This document shows, in pieces, positions 6,812-7,947 of a DNA stretch of 7,947 nt (the stretch's first letter is position 1; each line of letters starts with the position of its first letter). Source of the DNA: Bacteroidota bacterium (GTDB taxonomy: Bacteria > Bacteroidota > Bacteroidia > Chitinophagales > Chitinophagaceae); the NCBI GenBank assembly GCA_025361325.1, contig JANYAL010000164.1, positions 1-7,947 of the forward strand, read 5' to 3'. The notes below the pieces were generated by a model, which did not search any database, was not told the DNA's origin, and was given only the letters and a program-made list of their open reading frames with translations. A program made the position numbers and the translations under genes.

Positions 6812-7323
6812 AGGTCTACGGAAGATTTATAATCCTGCACATTTTAAGAGGTAACTTTTGAAACATAATAACTTACAATCATTGAATCTGGAAGCTAGAC
6901 CGAACGTGTATTTAACACTAGCAGTTTTAGGATACTAGAGCGCCGAAATGAAATAAAACGATTTTTGGCACTTGATTCCAAGAATTAAAAAGCCATACTA
7001 TGCAGATACACTTAACTAACCGGAAAGAAACTATTCACATAGCATTTCAAGTAGTATTAGATAAAGATCTCAGTATTGCTTTTTTTGTATAACACTATAG
7101 TAATTGCCAGAAAAAACTTGTATACTATATATTAGTGAAGAATGGCTGACTGCTAAGAATAGAATACTGGCTGTAGAGTGGGTTTGCAGGAGTTTGATTT
7201 TTTATGTAACTGTACATTGAGTCCTTTTGGTCGGAATATACTGTTTACTGAGTTGACAAACTAAATTCGAAATGTACAGTACTCGTAGGAAAACGCTTTT
7301 ACTATACCACAAACAGGACTATT
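6812..7323. other. A+T-rich intergenic region between convergent operon end and umuC
   Basis: About 510 nt separates the lycopene cyclase stop from the stop of the minus-strand umuC gene. All frames are full of stops, and I find no credible protein, tRNA or other RNA gene. Both flanking genes end here, so terminators are expected, but I find no GC-rich hairpin followed by a T run on either strand. T7 at 7080-7086 (plus) and A6 at 7109-7114 (T6 on minus) lack convincing stems. The only clear structure is a 10-bp inverted repeat at 7209-7280, listed separately. Confidence 0.7.
7209..7280. repeat. 10-bp inverted repeat with TGTACA cores
   Basis: The left arm ACTGTACATT (7209-7218) and the right arm AATGTACAGT (7271-7280) are perfect reverse complements separated by 52 nt. 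Each arm contains the self-complementary hexamer TGTACA. The right arm ends 43 nt from the umuC stop. It could be a paired protein-binding site, a long-looped hairpin in 3' UTR RNA, or chance in A+T-rich DNA. No function is assigned. Confidence 0.5.
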
Positions 7324-7947
7324 CTAATGCACCTTAAATAACTCCTCCCATCTAGTGGTAAACCGTTTACTTCTGAGTTCCTGGCGCATCTTCCAGTCGC
7401 GCTTGGTACCCGACCGGGCAAATTTTATCATGTCGTTGCGCATGCTGAATTTAACATTGTCGATCATCTCCATCAGTTTCTGTGCATGTTCATGCGGCGC
7501 CTCGCTGAATATATTATACTGCACGGCGCTATAAGGCACTATTTCGCCCAGCAACACTCCGGCTTTCAGGTATTTGCTTCCTTTCTGGTATAGCTGGTCG
7601 ATCAAGGGGACGGCATGGGCAATGAGGATATGAGTCAGTGAGGTAGCAAAGGGAAGGGTGAAGTATGCCGATCTTGTTGCCGGCCTGTAGTTATAAGAAT
7701 CGCTCTGGTCATTGGTCACGGTAAATACACTGATGACATTGGCCGCACCGTTCTGCCGGCGGAGCTTCTCCGCTGCCCTGGCAATATACGTGGCAACTGC
7801 TTCCTTTAATTCTTTTATCTCATATACTGGTTTGCCGAACATGCGGGTAGTGGCAATCATTTTTTTTGTTTCAAGCAGGTCTTTCATTTCGATACACGGC
7901 TCACCCCGCAGTTCTTTGATGAGTCGCACGCCTAACACCCCCCCCCC
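7324..7947 (-). CDS. umuC: UmuC-type Y-family translesion DNA polymerase, C-terminal half (cut by window edge)
   Basis: About 208 C-terminal residues of a DNA polymerase V catalytic subunit-like protein are present, which synthesises past DNA lesions in the SOS response. The N-terminal palm and fingers, with the catalytic acidic residues, lie beyond the right edge. Visible are LGVRLIKELRGEPC, RAAEKLRRQNG and the little-finger segment YLKAGVLLGEIVP. Next is QYNIF (7507-7521), in the place of the beta-clamp-binding motif QLNLF of E. coli UmuC. The family C-terminus follows (WKMRQELRSKRFTTRWEELFKV), matching the DUF4113-type tail. The stop is TAG at 7324-7326. The GTG at 7936-7938 is not the true start because homology should continue upstream. 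At the edge the frame enters ten G residues (minus strand), which would read as glycines not expected in this family. G+C is about 50%, higher than in the crt genes. The gene converges on the operon and is probably unrelated to it. Confidence 0.88.
   Translation of the reverse strand, partial: GGGVLGVRLIKELRGEPCIEMKDLLETKKMIATTRMFGKPVYEIKELKEAVATYIARAAEKLRRQNGAANVISVFTVTNDQSDSYNYRPATRSAYFTLPFATSLTHILIAHAVPLIDQLYQKGSKYLKAGVLLGEIVPYSAVQYNIFSEAPHEHAQKLMEMIDNVKFSMRNDMIKFARSGTKRDWKMRQELRSKRFTTRWEELFKVH
7938..7947. repeat. C10 homopolymer at the window end
   Basis: Ten consecutive C residues end the window, and they read as poly-G in the umuC direction. The following umuC residues (VLGVRLIKELRG) match the family, but a run of glycines before them does not. 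This may be a contig-end or library artefact, or a real slippage-prone tract. The sequence alone does not decide. Confidence 0.8.

Noticed and set aside
6898..6920. CGAACGTGTA as a LexA-type SOS box linked to umuC
   Set aside because: It resembles only half of the Firmicutes-type box, lacks the opposite half-site, and lies downstream of umuC rather than at its promoter.
7072..7090. T-rich stretch as a rho-independent terminator after the operon
   Set aside because: Seven T residues are present, but no stem of useful length or G+C precedes them.
7105..7140. Terminator for the minus-strand umuC gene at the A6 run and the ACTATATATTAGT palindrome
   Set aside because: The stem is only about 4 bp and A+T-rich, so a stable hairpin is unlikely.

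Overview
The window looks like a Bacteroidota chromosome or metagenome fragment, most likely from the Chitinophagaceae or a close relative. The reasons are the low G+C, the lack of clear Shine-Dalgarno sequences, the protein signatures, and the gene order: ECF sigma factor, crtI, crtB, idi, crtD, cruF, crtZ and a fused crtYcd. The lineage is inferred from remembered family features, not from a database search.

Positions 44-6811 hold one tightly packed, plus-strand carotenoid operon. An ECF sigma factor (44-544, GTG start) comes first. It is followed by phytoene desaturase CrtI (582-2057, TTG start), phytoene synthase CrtB (2078-2914), a degenerate isopentenyl-diphosphate isomerase gene (2918-3446), a second CrtI-type desaturase that is probably CrtD (3446-4933), a CruF-type carotenoid 1,2-hydratase (4930-5631), beta-carotene hydroxylase CrtZ (5640-6122) and a fused CrtYc-CrtYd lycopene cyclase (6122-6811). 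The gaps are 37 nt or less, and several junctions overlap by 1 or 4 nt, which suggests co-transcription and translational coupling. Together the enzymes would condense GGPP to phytoene, desaturate it to lycopene, hydrate and further desaturate one psi end, and cyclise and hydroxylate the other. This predicts a saproxanthin-type monocyclic xanthophyll. No ketolase, 2'-hydroxylase or glycosyltransferase is visible here.

The most notable feature is idi. It carries a frameshift near 2993-2996, an in-frame TAG at 3141-3143, and replacements at positions equivalent to E. coli Idi His32, Arg51, Cys67 and Glu114. Several independent hits at catalytic and ligand positions argue for a true pseudogene rather than a sequencing slip. 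Its stop codon nevertheless still overlaps the crtD start (TGATG).

Positions 6812-7323 are about 510 nt of A+T-rich DNA without a credible gene. They contain a 10-bp inverted repeat with TGTACA cores. From 7324 to the window edge, on the minus strand and convergent with the operon, lies the C-terminal half of a UmuC-type translesion DNA polymerase. It has visibly higher G+C, and the window ends in ten consecutive C residues inside it.

I do not see an undescribed biological system. The window is a recognisable carotenoid operon with a decayed precursor-supply gene.
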